The notes under the pieces: generated by a model
Told to the model about the DNA's origin: nothing
The model's input: the letters and a program-made list of their open reading frames with translations, nothing else
Database searches by the model: none
Shown: in pieces, positions 8,783 through 17,923 of the stretch
Position numbering within the stretch: the first letter of the stretch is position 1
Layout of the letters: the number at the start of each line of letters is the position of its first letter
Position numbers and translations under genes: made by a program
Assembly: GCF_007858255.1 (NCBI RefSeq)
Contig: NZ_VFEU01000005.1
Coordinates: 310,001-374,000, forward strand
From: Pseudomonas rhodesiae
GTDB taxonomy: Bacteria; Pseudomonadota; Gammaproteobacteria; Pseudomonadales; Pseudomonadaceae
Direction of reading: 5' to 3'
DNA: 64,000 nt

Positions 8783-9487
8783 ATGTCCGATTCCTACACC
8801 GCAGAATCCGTCGTCGCCTTGGCCTCCAAAGCTGAATACGAAAACGCCATCAATCTTTCACAGCATGTGCCAGCGGCCAAGACCATCAGCGAGATGGTGC
8901 TGGACGCGTTTCACACTTCCAAGGAGAGCGACCAGATCCGCGAACTGCGCGTCGCCATCCGCCAGGCCCACGATGCGTTCGACGACGACAAGGCCTACGA
9001 CCTGATGGGCCAGCTCAAGCAACTCAAGGACGCCGAAGCCGCCGACAACCTGGCCCTGGAAGACTTGAGCAGCAAGTTCTCCATCAGCCGCATCCTGTCC
9101 AGCTTCAAGGACGACCCCGAGTTTCAGGAACTGGTCTACGGCCTGGCCCTCAAGGTGCTGAACCAGACCCATCAAGCCATCAGCAACCCGAGCGCCGGCA
9201 AGGGCAAGGCGGCACGCGCCAAGAAAGACGCCGAAGTGTTCGTGATCAGCAAGGACGGCATCAGCGTCACCCTGCCGCTGCGCACGCCACGCTCCAAGCT
9301 GAACGTGGACCGCGAAGCGTTCGAGTTTCTAGGGTTCAGCTTTGTGGGCGAAGGGGATGACGCCGAGCTGGAACGTGAGTCGTTCACCGACAACAACGGC
9401 GCTGAGTTGCCGGTCAACCGCAAGAACGTGGTGAACGCCTTGCAACAGAAAACCGCATTTGATGGGTACAGCATCGCACAGCAATAA
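8783..9487 (+). CDS. Conserved-looking hypothetical protein (234 aa)
   Basis: I do not recognise a family. The soluble 234-residue protein has an acidic helical N-terminal half (about 1-140, rich in Asp, Lys, Leu, with likely coiled-coil character around 60-90). A short linker (SNPSAGKGKAARAKKD, about 150-165) follows, then a mixed C-terminal domain with VFVISKDGISVTLPL and FEFLGFSFVGEGDD. There is no signal peptide or membrane segment. The ribosome-binding site is weak (GAAG). Codon use matches the neighbours, so it is probably a real gene. It stands alone between the convergent PtaA-like gene and the divergent cytochrome gene, giving no functional hint. Confidence 0.65.
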   Translation: MSDSYTAESVVALASKAEYENAINLSQHVPAAKTISEMVLDAFHTSKESDQIRELRVAIRQAHDAFDDDKAYDLMGQLKQLKDAEAADNLALEDLSSKFSISRILSSFKDDPEFQELVYGLALKVLNQTHQAISNPSAGKGKAARAKKDAEVFVISKDGISVTLPLRTPRSKLNVDREAFEFLGFSFVGEGDDAELERESFTDNNGAELPVNRKNVVNALQQKTAFDGYSIAQQ

Positions 9488-9540
9488 CACCTGGGACTTC
9501 ATTGAGGGAGGAGCGTCGCCTTCCCTCATGGAGTCCTGCG

Positions 9541-10623
9541 CTAGACCCGCGCGGCAAACACCTCACGAAAGCGCGCCATCTCCTGCTTGTTCCCCACTGT
9601 CACCCTTACCCACTGCGGCCAGTTCTGCCACACCCGGCCGATCAATACGCCTTCGGCGGCGAGCTTTTCGATGACCTGCTGCGCGGGCTGCTTGACGTCG
9701 ATCATGAAGCAATTGCTGTGGGAAGCGGTGCAAGTGAAACCACGGCCCTTGAGCCAGGCCAGGGTTTCATCGCGCAACTGGGCATTGAGGGCTTTACGTT
9801 GGGGCAGCAGTTTGACGTCTTCCAGGCTGGCAAGGCCGCCGAGCAACGACGAGCCCGCCGGCACATTGTCGCCGCCAAACACCGCCAGCCGTTCCAGCAA
9901 CGTTGGGTGGCCGATGGCCAGGCCCAGGCGTGCGCCCGCCATGCCGTAGATTTTCGAGAAGGTGCGCAGCACCAGCAGGTCGTCGTGATCCTTGACCCAA
10001 CTGACCACGCTCGGGGCGTCGGCGAAGTCGATGTAAGCCTCGTCCACCACCAGCACGCTGCCCTTGGGCTTGTTCGCCAGTGCGTCGCGAATGGCCTGGG
10101 TGGGAGTCAGGGTGCCGGTGGGGTTGTTGGGGTTGCACAGGTAGAGCATGCCGGCCTGGGGGTCGGCGGCGAGCATGGCGGGGATATCGTGGGCGTGGTG
10201 GGCGTCGAGGTTCACTTCATGCACCGGCGCCTTGTGCGCTTCGGCGGCCTGGCGCGGTACTTCGTAGGATGGCGTGGCCATTACCAGGCCACGGGTATCG
10301 CTGGTGAACGCCAGCACCGCATAACGCAACGCCGCCATGGAGCCTGAAAACACCGCCACCTGTTCTTCGGCAATGCCCTGTTGCTGAGCGAACAATGCGG
10401 CCAATGCGTACATGTGGTTGTACGGGTAGCGCCCGGCAGTGGCGATGCCGCGCTGCATCGCTTCACGGGCCGCCAGGGCTGGACCGTAAGGGCTTTCGTT
10501 GTAGTTGAGACGGACCTTGTCGGCCTTGGCCGGCGGCGTCGCCGCGACCGCCCAGTCCAAGCGCCCCAGCAAGGGCAAGGCGGCGCTGAAGGCGAGAAGG
10601 GACCGACGACTCACGCTGACCAT
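9541..10623 (-). CDS. ptaA: Tat-exported PLP aminotransferase, probably periplasmic transaminase PtaA
   Basis: The 360-residue protein has a twin-arginine signal (SRRSLLAFSA, residues 5-14) followed by a class I/II aminotransferase fold like histidinol-phosphate aminotransferase: NPNNPTG (164-170), DEAY (194-197) and the PLP lysine in TFSKIYGMAGARLG (Lys224). Cytosolic HisC has no signal peptide, and a folded PLP enzyme requires Tat export. In P. fluorescens a Tat-dependent aminotransferase called PtaA converts the glutamate side chain of the pyoverdine chromophore to alpha-ketoglutarate in the periplasm. The architecture matches that enzyme, but the symbol is an inference because no pvd gene lies nearby. 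Confidence 0.65.
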   Translation of the reverse strand: MVSVSRRSLLAFSAALPLLGRLDWAVAATPPAKADKVRLNYNESPYGPALAAREAMQRGIATAGRYPYNHMYALAALFAQQQGIAEEQVAVFSGSMAALRYAVLAFTSDTRGLVMATPSYEVPRQAAEAHKAPVHEVNLDAHHAHDIPAMLAADPQAGMLYLCNPNNPTGTLTPTQAIRDALANKPKGSVLVVDEAYIDFADAPSVVSWVKDHDDLLVLRTFSKIYGMAGARLGLAIGHPTLLERLAVFGGDNVPAGSSLLGGLASLEDVKLLPQRKALNAQLRDETLAWLKGRGFTCTASHSNCFMIDVKQPAQQVIEKLAAEGVLIGRVWQNWPQWVRVTVGNKQEMARFREVFAARV

Positions 10624-10804
10624 GGTGACTACTCCTTGTAGGCGGGTGATGGATTCGCACAGTGCGTACAGAGGGGTATGACGAGATAAGCGTGGGCAGA
10701 TTTAACCTGACGCCCGAGAAAAACCCACATCACCGCAGAGCAGGAACAGGGTCGCAGTGGGGAGGAGCATTGCGCACCCTCCCCCACGCTAAAGCCGAAT
10801 AGCC

Positions 10805-11503
10805 CTAGTTGAGCTGCAACTTATGCTTGAGGCTGTGCATGACCTGCGCCTTGTTCTGCAGGTATTCGTTCAGGCCGCGAGCGCGCAGGTTGCAGGCGTC
10901 GCATTCGCCGCAGCCGGTGCCGATCACGCCGTTGTAGCAAGTCAAGGTGTGTTCGCGCACCAGGTCCAACTGATGGTGGTAATCGGCCAGGGCCCAGGTC
11001 TCGGCCTTGTTCAACCACATCAGCGGGGTGTCCAGCCGTACGTCGTACTCCATGCCCAGCTTGAGCGCCTGGTTCAGGGCTTTGACGAACTCATCGCGGC
11101 AGTCGGGGTAGCCCGAGAAGTCGGTTTCGCACACGCCGGTAATGACCGTCTCGGCCTTGACCTGGTACGCGTAGATCGCCGCCAGGGTCAGGAACAGGAT
11201 ATTGCGCCCCGGTACAAAGGTGCTCGGCAGGCTTTCGCCGGAACTGTTCACGGTGGGCACGGGGATGTTGTCGCGGGTAAGACTACTGATGGCCAACTCG
11301 TTGAGCAGGGACACATCCATCACTTTGTGCACCGTGGCGCCCAGTTGCTTGGCAAGCTGGCGGGCCACTTCGATTTCCGCCACATGGCGCTGGCCATAAT
11401 CGAACGTGATGCAGTGCACTTCGTCATACAACGCCAGTGCCTGGATCAGGCAGGTCGTCGAGTCCTGCCCGCCACTGAACACCATTACGGCTTTTTTACT
11501 CAT
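10805..11503 (-). CDS. queC: 7-cyano-7-deazaguanine synthase
   Basis: QueC converts 7-carboxy-7-deazaguanine to preQ0 with ATP and ammonia in queuosine biosynthesis. The 232-residue protein has the PP-loop SGGQDSTT (about 10-17), the DYGQRH segment, and the C-terminal zinc site [16 protein letters not shown] (four Cys). The length is typical. Its usual partner queE is not adjacent in this window. It lies downstream of cyoE on the same strand, but the terminator at 11555-11588 separates them, so it probably has its own promoter in the short gap. Confidence 0.95.
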   Translation of the reverse strand: MSKKAVMVFSGGQDSTTCLIQALALYDEVHCITFDYGQRHVAEIEVARQLAKQLGATVHKVMDVSLLNELAISSLTRDNIPVPTVNSSGESLPSTFVPGRNILFLTLAAIYAYQVKAETVITGVCETDFSGYPDCRDEFVKALNQALKLGMEYDVRLDTPLMWLNKAETWALADYHHQLDLVREHTLTCYNGVIGTGCGECDACNLRARGLNEYLQNKAQVMHSLKHKLQLN

Positions 11504-11554
11504 CGCTGTGCTTCCTGGATGCGTGGAATGGGGGATAGTTTAGAGGCCATGCCA

Positions 11555-11588
11555 TAAAAAACCCCGCGCTTCTTGCGAAGGCGGGGCC
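11555..11588 (-). terminator. Rho-independent terminator after cyoE
   Basis: On the minus strand the stem GCGGGG (11581-11586) pairs with CCCCGC (11562-11567) and is followed by a T-run (11555-11561). It lies 19 bases past the cyoE stop and closes the cyo operon. Confidence 0.85.
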
Positions 11589-11606
11589 TTTTACTGCTCG
11601 GACCAC

Positions 11607-12494
11607 TCAGTGGGCGTAGGTCAGCAACAGCTCTTTCGGTACTTGGAAATCCAGGGACATCATCACGCTCAGCGCGGTGATGGTGAAGATCGAGAACACG
11701 AACAGCTTGCGCGCCCAGACGGTGTCGTCTACCGCCTTGTAGCCGGTCCAGGCCATGTACAACCAGTACATGCCCATGGCGGCGGCGACGGCGAGGTAAC
11801 TCATGCCGGCGTAGCCGCTGAAGGTCAACATCAAGGTCGCCACAAGGAAGGCCAGGATGTAGAGCAGGATGTGTTTCTTGGCCACCTGGATGCCACGCTT
11901 TACCGGCAAAACCGGAATCGACGCAGCCAGGTAGTCATTGAAGCGGAAAATCGCGATGGCGTAGGAATGCGGCATCTGCCACAGGCTGAACATCACCAGC
12001 AGCGTCAGCGCGGCCATGTCGAAGCTATTGGTCACAGCCACATAACCAATCACCGGCGGCATCGCCCCCGACAGACTGCCCACCAGCGTGCCGTGAACCG
12101 ACTTGCGCTTGAGGTACAGGCTGTAGAGGCCGACGTAGATGACAAAGCCGATCACGGCAAACAACGCCGCCAACGGATTGGCCACCTTGTACAACAGGGC
12201 CACACCGGCAACACCCAGGACGGTCGCGTAGACCAGTGCCAGTTTCAGGGAGATAAGGCCCTGCACCAGCACACGGTTTTTGGTGCGTTCCATCTTGATA
12301 TCGATGTCACGGTCGATGCAGTTGTTGAAGACACAACCGGAAGCTACCACCAGGGATGTGCCGATCATTGCAGCCAGGAAGATGGCCAGATCGACATGTC
12401 CCTTGGAGGCCAGGAAGAAACCGCCCGCCACAGAAAGCACGTTACCGAAAATGATCCCCGGTTTGGTGATTTGGATAAAGTGCTTAAGCGACAT
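11607..12494 (-). CDS. cyoE: Protohaem IX farnesyltransferase (haem O synthase)
   Basis: CyoE attaches a farnesyl group to haem b to make haem O for the bo3 oxidase. The 295-residue UbiA-family membrane protein has about nine hydrophobic segments and the first Asp-rich motif [18 protein letters not shown] (about residues 58-75). It is the last gene of the cyo operon, 11 bases after cyoD, and is followed by a strong terminator. Confidence 0.95.
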   Translation of the reverse strand: MSLKHFIQITKPGIIFGNVLSVAGGFFLASKGHVDLAIFLAAMIGTSLVVASGCVFNNCIDRDIDIKMERTKNRVLVQGLISLKLALVYATVLGVAGVALLYKVANPLAALFAVIGFVIYVGLYSLYLKRKSVHGTLVGSLSGAMPPVIGYVAVTNSFDMAALTLLVMFSLWQMPHSYAIAIFRFNDYLAASIPVLPVKRGIQVAKKHILLYILAFLVATLMLTFSGYAGMSYLAVAAAMGMYWLYMAWTGYKAVDDTVWARKLFVFSIFTITALSVMMSLDFQVPKELLLTYAH

Positions 12495-12505
12495 CGGGTC
12501 TTACC

Positions 12506-12841
12506 TCACTTCGCCATCATGTAGGTGTGGATGCTGAACATGATCCACAGCGACAGACCAACCAGCAGAACGATCACCAGGCCGGCGAACACGAACGCAA
12601 TCACGTTCTCGCGCTGGGCCTCGGAGCGGTCCAGGTGCAGGAAGTACACCAGGTGAACCAGTACCTGAATCACTGCGAACGCCAGGACGATCATCAAGGT
12701 GATCGACTTCGGCAGGGTCGGGTACATCACCAGGCCGAACGGGATCAGGGTCAGGATGACCGACAGGATGAAGCCGATAGCGTAAGACTTGACGCTGCCG
12801 TGGCTTGCATCGTGGCTGTCATGGGAGTGTGCATTAGCCAT
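12506..12841 (-). CDS. cyoD: Cytochrome bo3 ubiquinol oxidase subunit IV
   Basis: This 111-residue small membrane subunit helps assemble the copper site of cytochrome bo3. It has a His-rich N-terminus (HSHDSHDASHGS) and three hydrophobic helices (about 22-40, 46-66, 80-103), as expected for CyoD. Its ATG shares one base with the cyoC stop (TAATG), implying coupled translation. Confidence 0.95.
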   Translation of the reverse strand: MANAHSHDSHDASHGSVKSYAIGFILSVILTLIPFGLVMYPTLPKSITLMIVLAFAVIQVLVHLVYFLHLDRSEAQRENVIAFVFAGLVIVLLVGLSLWIMFSIHTYMMAK

Positions 12842-13467
12842 TACAGAGTCCCCATCAGGTAGACAACGGTGAATACGCAGATCCAGACCACGTCCAGGAA
12901 GTGCCAGAACAGGCTCAGGCAGCTCAGGCGGGTCTTGTTGGTGTTGGTCAGGCCGTGCTTATTGACCTGATACATCATCACCGCCATCCACAGCAGACCG
13001 GCCGAGACGTGCAGACCGTGGGTGCCGACCAGCGTGAAGAACGCCGACAGGAAACCGGAACGGTGCGGGCCGTAGCCTTCGGAGATCAGCAGGTGGAACT
13101 CGTTGATCTCCATGCCGATAAAGCCCAGGCCGAACAGGAAGGTCAGGGCCAACCAGCTCAGCACGCCTTTCTTGTTGCCCTTGTAGAAGGCCAACATGGC
13201 GAAGCCGTAGGTGATCGAACTGAACAACAGCAAGGCGGTTTCGCCGAGCACGTAAGGCAGTTCGAAGATGTCGTGGCCCGACGGGCCACCCGCTACGTTG
13301 TTTACCAGTACCGCGTACACCGCGAAGATCGACGCAAACAAGATGCAGTCGGTCATCAGGTAGAGCCAGAAACCGAAGACGGTCATTGGCCCCGAGTCGT
13401 GGTGATGGTCATCGTGCCCATGGTCATCGACATGGGCGTGTCCAGCATTGGTCACTAAGTTCGACAT
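12841..13467 (-). CDS. cyoC: Cytochrome bo3 ubiquinol oxidase subunit III
   Basis: This 208-residue haem-copper oxidase subunit III has five transmembrane helices and a His/Asp-rich cytoplasmic N-terminus ([17 protein letters not shown]). Conserved subunit III segments such as [13 protein letters not shown] (about 145-157) are present. It follows cyoB by 3 bases and overlaps cyoD by one base. Confidence 0.95.
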   Translation of the reverse strand: MSNLVTNAGHAHVDDHGHDDHHHDSGPMTVFGFWLYLMTDCILFASIFAVYAVLVNNVAGGPSGHDIFELPYVLGETALLLFSSITYGFAMLAFYKGNKKGVLSWLALTFLFGLGFIGMEINEFHLLISEGYGPHRSGFLSAFFTLVGTHGLHVSAGLLWMAVMMYQVNKHGLTNTNKTRLSCLSLFWHFLDVVWICVFTVVYLMGTL

Positions 13468-13470
13468 GGT

Positions 13471-15489
13471 TTAAGCCTGTTCCAACGAGGTTTCTACACG
13501 GTTGGCCGGGATTTTCTTCTCGGCGACCAGGCGAGCGTGCTGCTCGGCTTCGATGCGTTCGATCGTTTCGACCGGCACCATGTAGCCTTGATCATCACGT
13601 GCGGCGTGGACGATGAAGTAACCGATGGTACCCACCAGACTCACGATCGCCAGCCACCAGATGTGCCAGATCATCGCGAAACCGAACACGGTCAACAGCG
13701 CACCCATCACCACGCCAGTGGCGGTGTTGCTTGGCATGTGGATCGGTTCGTAGTGCTTAGGCTTCTGGTACGCCGTACCGTCTTCCTTGGCTTCGGTGAA
13801 CGCATCGATCGTGTTCGCAGTCGGGATCACGGCGAAGTTGTAGAACGGTGGTGGCGACGAAGTCGACCATTCCAGGGTGTGGCCGTTCCATGGGTCGCCG
13901 GATTCGCACATGTTCTGCTTGCGATCACGCACGCTGACATACAGCTGGATCAGCTGGCAGGCGATACCCACCGCAATCATCACCGCACCGAACATGGCGA
14001 CGTACAGGTACGGCACCCACTCAGGGTTGGTGGTGGCGTTCAGACGACGGGTCATGCCCATGAAGCCCAGTGCATAAAGCGGCATGAACGCGACGAAGAA
14101 GCCCGAGATCCAGAACCAGAACGCAGCCTTGCCCCAACCTTCGTGCAGCTTGAAGCCGAACGCTTTCGGGAAGTAGAAGCTGAAACCGGCGATGTAACCG
14201 AATACCGCACCACCGATGATCACGTTGTGGAAGTGCGCGATCACGAAGAGGCTGTTGTGCAGCACGAAGTCAGCACCTGGGATGGCCAGCAGTACGCCGG
14301 TCATGCCGCCGATGGCGAAGGTCACCATAAAGCCCAGGGTCCACAGCACCTGGCTGGTGATACGCAGACGCCCGTGGTAGATGGTGAACAGCCAGTTGAA
14401 TAGCTTCACCCCCGTCGGGATGGAAATCAGCATAGTCGCCAAGCCGAAGAAGGCGTTGACGCTGGCCCCCGAACCCATGGTGAAGAAGTGGTGCAGCCAC
14501 ACCATGAAGCCAAGTACGGAAATTGCGCCCGATGCGTAAACCATCGAGTGGTGACCGAACAGGCGCTTGCCGGTAAAGGTCGAGATCACTTCGGAGAAGA
14601 TACCGAACGCTGGCAGGATCAGGATGTACACCTCAGGGTGACCCCATGCCCAGAACAGGTTCACGTACATCATTGGATTGCCACCAAGTTCGTTGGTGAA
14701 AATGTGGAAATCCAGGTAACGGTCAAGCGACAGCAGCGCCATGGTAGCGGCCAGGATCGGGAACGAAGCCACGATCAGGACGTTTGCCCAGGTGCAGGTC
14801 CAGGTGAAGATCGGCATGTCCATCAGTTTCATGCCAGGGGCGCGCATTTTCAGGACGGTGGCCAGGAAGTTGACCCCCGTCAGCGTCGTCCCTAGCCCTG
14901 ATAGCTGTAGCGCCCAGATGTAGTAGTCCACCCCCACGCCAGGGCTGTACTGAATGCCCGACAGCGGCGGATACGCAACCCAACCGGTCTTGGCGAATTC
15001 GCCAACGCCCAGGGATACGTTGATCAGCACGACGCCGGAAACCAGCAGCCAGAAGCTCAGGGAGTTCAGGAACGGATAGGCCACGTCACGCGCGCCGATC
15101 TGCAGCGGCACTGCCAGGTTCATCAGGCCGGTGAAGAATGGCATCGCCATGAAGATGATCATGATCACACCGTGAGCGGTGAAGATCTGGTCATAGTGTT
15201 CAGGTGGCAGGTAGCCAGGCGAACCCTCGGTGGCCATGGCCAACTGGGTACGCATCATGATGGCGTCGGCAAAACCGCGCAGCAGCATGACCATGGCGAC
15301 GATGATGTACATCACGCCGATTTTCTTGTGGTCGACCGAAGTCAGCCACTCGGTCCACAGGTAGGTCCACTTCTTGAAGTAAGTGATACCCGCGAACAGT
15401 GCCAGACCACCCAGCGCGATCATGGCGATGGTCACCATCACGATCGGCTCGTGGAACGGGACCGCATCCCAACTTAATTTACCAAACAT
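13471..15489 (-). CDS. cyoB: Cytochrome bo3 ubiquinol oxidase subunit I
   Basis: This 672-residue catalytic subunit reduces oxygen to water and pumps protons. The haem-copper signature is intact: [14 protein letters not shown] with the low-spin haem ligand, [17 protein letters not shown] with the cross-linked His/Tyr, WLHHFFTMG with the two Cu-B histidines, and [12 protein letters not shown] with the haem ligands. About 15 transmembrane helices fit family length. It lies between cyoA and cyoC with 3-base gaps, so the operon is tightly coupled. Confidence 0.97.
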   Translation of the reverse strand: MFGKLSWDAVPFHEPIVMVTIAMIALGGLALFAGITYFKKWTYLWTEWLTSVDHKKIGVMYIIVAMVMLLRGFADAIMMRTQLAMATEGSPGYLPPEHYDQIFTAHGVIMIIFMAMPFFTGLMNLAVPLQIGARDVAYPFLNSLSFWLLVSGVVLINVSLGVGEFAKTGWVAYPPLSGIQYSPGVGVDYYIWALQLSGLGTTLTGVNFLATVLKMRAPGMKLMDMPIFTWTCTWANVLIVASFPILAATMALLSLDRYLDFHIFTNELGGNPMMYVNLFWAWGHPEVYILILPAFGIFSEVISTFTGKRLFGHHSMVYASGAISVLGFMVWLHHFFTMGSGASVNAFFGLATMLISIPTGVKLFNWLFTIYHGRLRITSQVLWTLGFMVTFAIGGMTGVLLAIPGADFVLHNSLFVIAHFHNVIIGGAVFGYIAGFSFYFPKAFGFKLHEGWGKAAFWFWISGFFVAFMPLYALGFMGMTRRLNATTNPEWVPYLYVAMFGAVMIAVGIACQLIQLYVSVRDRKQNMCESGDPWNGHTLEWSTSSPPPFYNFAVIPTANTIDAFTEAKEDGTAYQKPKHYEPIHMPSNTATGVVMGALLTVFGFAMIWHIWWLAIVSLVGTIGYFIVHAARDDQGYMVPVETIERIEAEQHARLVAEKKIPANRVETSLEQA

Positions 15490-15492
15490 CGT

Positions 15493-16434
15493 TTACTCCT
15501 CTGCCCCAGCAGTTGAATGCGCGCCCGTCTCAGAACCTTCAACCGCGGCCACTTCTTTCTTCTCGTGCTTGACCGGCTTGCCTGGCTTCATACCTTCGTA
15601 CTTGTCGACGATTTTCTGAAACAGGTTCGGCTCGTACGAGGAGTACAGCGCGACAGGGTTGTTCTGGCTCGGTTTGGCCAGGGCGTCGTATTCAGCTTGA
15701 TCAAGCTGTTTAGGTGCGGCCTTGACTTCGGCTACCCAGGCGTTGAAGTCTTCCTGGGTCGTCGAGATCGCTTTGAATTTCATGCCGGTGAAGCCAGCGC
15801 CGCTGTAGTTGGCGGAGATGCCTTCCATTTCAGCTTTCTGGTTGGCGATCAGGTGCAGCTTGGTCTGCATACCTGCCATCGCGTAGATCTGGCCGCCCAG
15901 GGCTGGGATGAAGAACGAGTTCATCACGGCGTCGGAGGTGATCTTGAAGTTCAGCGGAGTGTGCTCCGGGAAGCGGATCTGGTTAACCGTGGCGATACCC
16001 AGGTCCGGGTAGATGAACAGCCACTTCCAGTCCAGCGCGACCACTTCGATATTGATCGGCTTGGCGTCCGATTCCAGCGGACGGTACGGGTCCAGCGCGT
16101 GGGTGGACTTGTAGGTCACATAACCCAGGGCAATGATGATGAGGATCGGAACCAGCCACACCGCGATTTCGATCTTGGTGGAGTGCGACCACTTCGGCGC
16201 GTAGGTGGCGCTGGTGTTCGACGCGCGGTATTTCCAGGCGAAGGCGAAGGTCATGATGATCACAGGGACCACGACCAGCAGCATCAGCAGGGTGGCGGTG
16301 ATGATCAGGTTTCGTTCATCCAGACCGACCTGTCCTTTTGGGTCGAGCAAGGTCCACTTGCAGCCTCCCAGCATTAACATCATGCCAAGCAGCGGCAAAA
16401 AGCCTAGTAATCGGGGGTACCTGTTTTTACTCAT
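15493..16434 (-). CDS. cyoA: Cytochrome bo3 ubiquinol oxidase subunit II
   Basis: This 313-residue lipoprotein is subunit II of the quinol oxidase. I chose ATG 16434 (MSKNRYPRLL) because it gives a proper lipoprotein signal with the box MLGGC (lipidated Cys25); the frame stays open upstream to 16548, but that start lacks a signal peptide. Two transmembrane helices follow (about 45-65, 90-108), then a cupredoxin domain without the Cu-A ligands, as expected for a quinol oxidase. It is the first gene of the cyo operon. Reading through ANR or RoxSR control is known in pseudomonads, but I could not place a clear site. Confidence 0.93.
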   Translation of the reverse strand: MSKNRYPRLLGFLPLLGMMLMLGGCKWTLLDPKGQVGLDERNLIITATLLMLLVVVPVIIMTFAFAWKYRASNTSATYAPKWSHSTKIEIAVWLVPILIIIALGYVTYKSTHALDPYRPLESDAKPINIEVVALDWKWLFIYPDLGIATVNQIRFPEHTPLNFKITSDAVMNSFFIPALGGQIYAMAGMQTKLHLIANQKAEMEGISANYSGAGFTGMKFKAISTTQEDFNAWVAEVKAAPKQLDQAEYDALAKPSQNNPVALYSSYEPNLFQKIVDKYEGMKPGKPVKHEKKEVAAVEGSETGAHSTAGAEE

Positions 16435-17171
16435 CTCACGACCTCTAAAGCAGCTTGCGCAATGCAGTTGGGTTTTGATCGCCAACACTTCACCCTGCCA
16501 AGGGTTGGCATTTCTCTTCGATTGAATAAGAGCCTGCTCGCACGCCATGAATGGACGATTTACGAGCCTGCGGTGAGTTCTTATTCGATTTCGTGGTTAA
16601 AGGCCTTGTTACAGACCAATTCCATTTGGTGCGGATAGTTGAAAGGCTGCCGGAACCTGGGGTCGCACAGAGCCATCCATCTGCCCCTCGACCGCTCCAA
16701 TGCTCAAATATTGAACAGCACCGGACATTCAGTGCGGGCGATTGTAGTTAGCTAGCGATGTATAAACCATGTCTTATAAAGAAATAATTTTTATCGAAAG
16801 CAGCAATAATCCTTCACCAAAATTGCAAAGGTCGGGGATCTTATCGTGTTCGATTCTCAACAAAAACCACAAAAATTGCCGTGTTATAGGGCAATCCGCC
16901 ACATCCCTTACCCTCTGTAAGGGCTTGCCAAAGCCATCCAAGTCCCCATAAAACAAGGCATTCGTACATCATCGAATGGCGCGGACGGCGCGTGGTTCCT
17001 GACATTGGCCAGACGATGAAGTGACAGCACAATTTGACCGTTCGGTGCAAATTTAAGCGGGGTTGCGGGGGGTCAGAAACGTCCTGCGACAGCTTCCGTG
17101 TGACAACATGTCGCACACCGCGCGCAGCGGAAATTGTCCGGCGTCATGCTCTGTTCATAAAAGCCTACCTG
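16435..17171. other. Long non-coding region upstream of cyoA
   Basis: These 737 bases contain no convincing gene. They are AT-richer than the flanks, especially 16760-16900. On the minus strand a possible -10 (TACAAT, complement of 16741-16746) lies about 305 bases before the cyoA ATG, suggesting a long leader. Short ORFs here (for example 16769-16951) lack ribosome-binding sites and protein-like composition. I found no perfect ANR dyad. Confidence 0.5.
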
Positions 17172-17215
17172 CGAAAACGCCCCGGCCCTCCAGAGGAGGA
17201 ACCGGGGCGTTTTCG
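17172..17215 (-). terminator. Strong terminator hairpin after dsbB
   Basis: A perfect 14-bp inverted repeat (17172-17185 with 17202-17215) ends in TTTTCG on the minus strand. It lies 10 bases after the dsbB stop and may work in both directions. Confidence 0.85.
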
Positions 17216-17224
17216 TGCAGTGGC

Positions 17225-17731
17225 TCAGGCCGCGTGACGGCGATTGCGGTAAATGCCCAGCGGCACCAGGATCACGGTCAGCACAAAAGCCACCAGCGCC
17301 CATTGCGCCAGGGACAGCCCAAGGATCGGTGGGTAAGGCGTGCTGCAGAAACCATCGACCTGAAAGCCCAGTGGGAAGACCTTGGCCAGCGGCAGGTCAT
17401 CGACGATGGGCTGCAGCACATCGACGCCGCAACTCACCTGGGGAAAGAACTGCGTATAAACATGATGGCCCGCCGCTGCGACCCCGCCGAGGGCGCTGAG
17501 GATCACCAAGCCTTCGAAAAACGTGAGGGCGCCTTTGCGGGGCATGGCGGCGCCGATAAAGGCGAAGATGGCAATCAACAACAAGGCATAACGCTGCAGG
17601 ATGCACAGTGGGCAAGGCGCTTCGCCCAACACCACCTGCATGTACAAGGCCCCGCCGATCAACGCCAGGCAGATGATGCCCAGCAACACCAGAAAGCGCC
17701 GCTCCCTGCCTAAACGCAATTCGTCACTCAT
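17225..17731 (-). CDS. dsbB: Disulfide bond formation protein B
   Basis: DsbB is the inner-membrane enzyme that reoxidises periplasmic DsbA and passes electrons to quinone. The 168-residue protein starts at ATG 17731 (MSDELRLG), behind AAGGG/GGAG; an upstream in-frame extension to 17779 has no signal or domain. Four transmembrane helices flank two periplasmic loops holding Cys40-Pro-Leu-Cys43 and Cys101/Cys129. Its electrons enter the quinone pool that the neighbouring bo3 oxidase draws on. It is monocistronic, with a strong terminator downstream. Confidence 0.93.
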   Translation of the reverse strand: MSDELRLGRERRFLVLLGIICLALIGGALYMQVVLGEAPCPLCILQRYALLLIAIFAFIGAAMPRKGALTFFEGLVILSALGGVAAAGHHVYTQFFPQVSCGVDVLQPIVDDLPLAKVFPLGFQVDGFCSTPYPPILGLSLAQWALVAFVLTVILVPLGIYRNRRHAA

Positions 17732-17838
17732 CTCCGTTTCCCTTTGTTTGGTTGTGCCTGTAGGCGCGAGTTTACACACAGGGAGTGGTTTAAACAGAGA
17801 GGGGTTAACAGGGGATTAATTGGGGGGGTAGCGATAAG

Positions 17839-17904
17839 TTGCAAGCTGCAAGCTGCAAGTAAAAAAGCGGGCTTCGATCCGGCCTTTACTTGAAGCTGCA
17901 GCTT
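17839..17904. repeat. Tandem gcaagct repeat with inverted copy
   Basis: This region contains repeated ttgcaagctgcaagctgcaa units and, after about 25 bases, an inverted partner (acttgaagctgcagctt). The same motif family occurs at 39321-39403. It is an intergenic repeat common in fluorescent pseudomonads and lies between dsbB and hmp. Confidence 0.65.
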
Positions 17905-17923
17905 CCTACTACTCCAAAGGCGG

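Noticed and set aside
10624..10804. preQ1 riboswitch near queC
   Set aside because: This gap is downstream of queC, not its leader. The true leader (11504-11555) is too short and shows no preQ1 aptamer pattern.
16769..16951. Short frames in the cyoA leader region on both strands
   Set aside because: They lie in AT-rich non-coding sequence without ribosome-binding sites and overlap each other on opposite strands.
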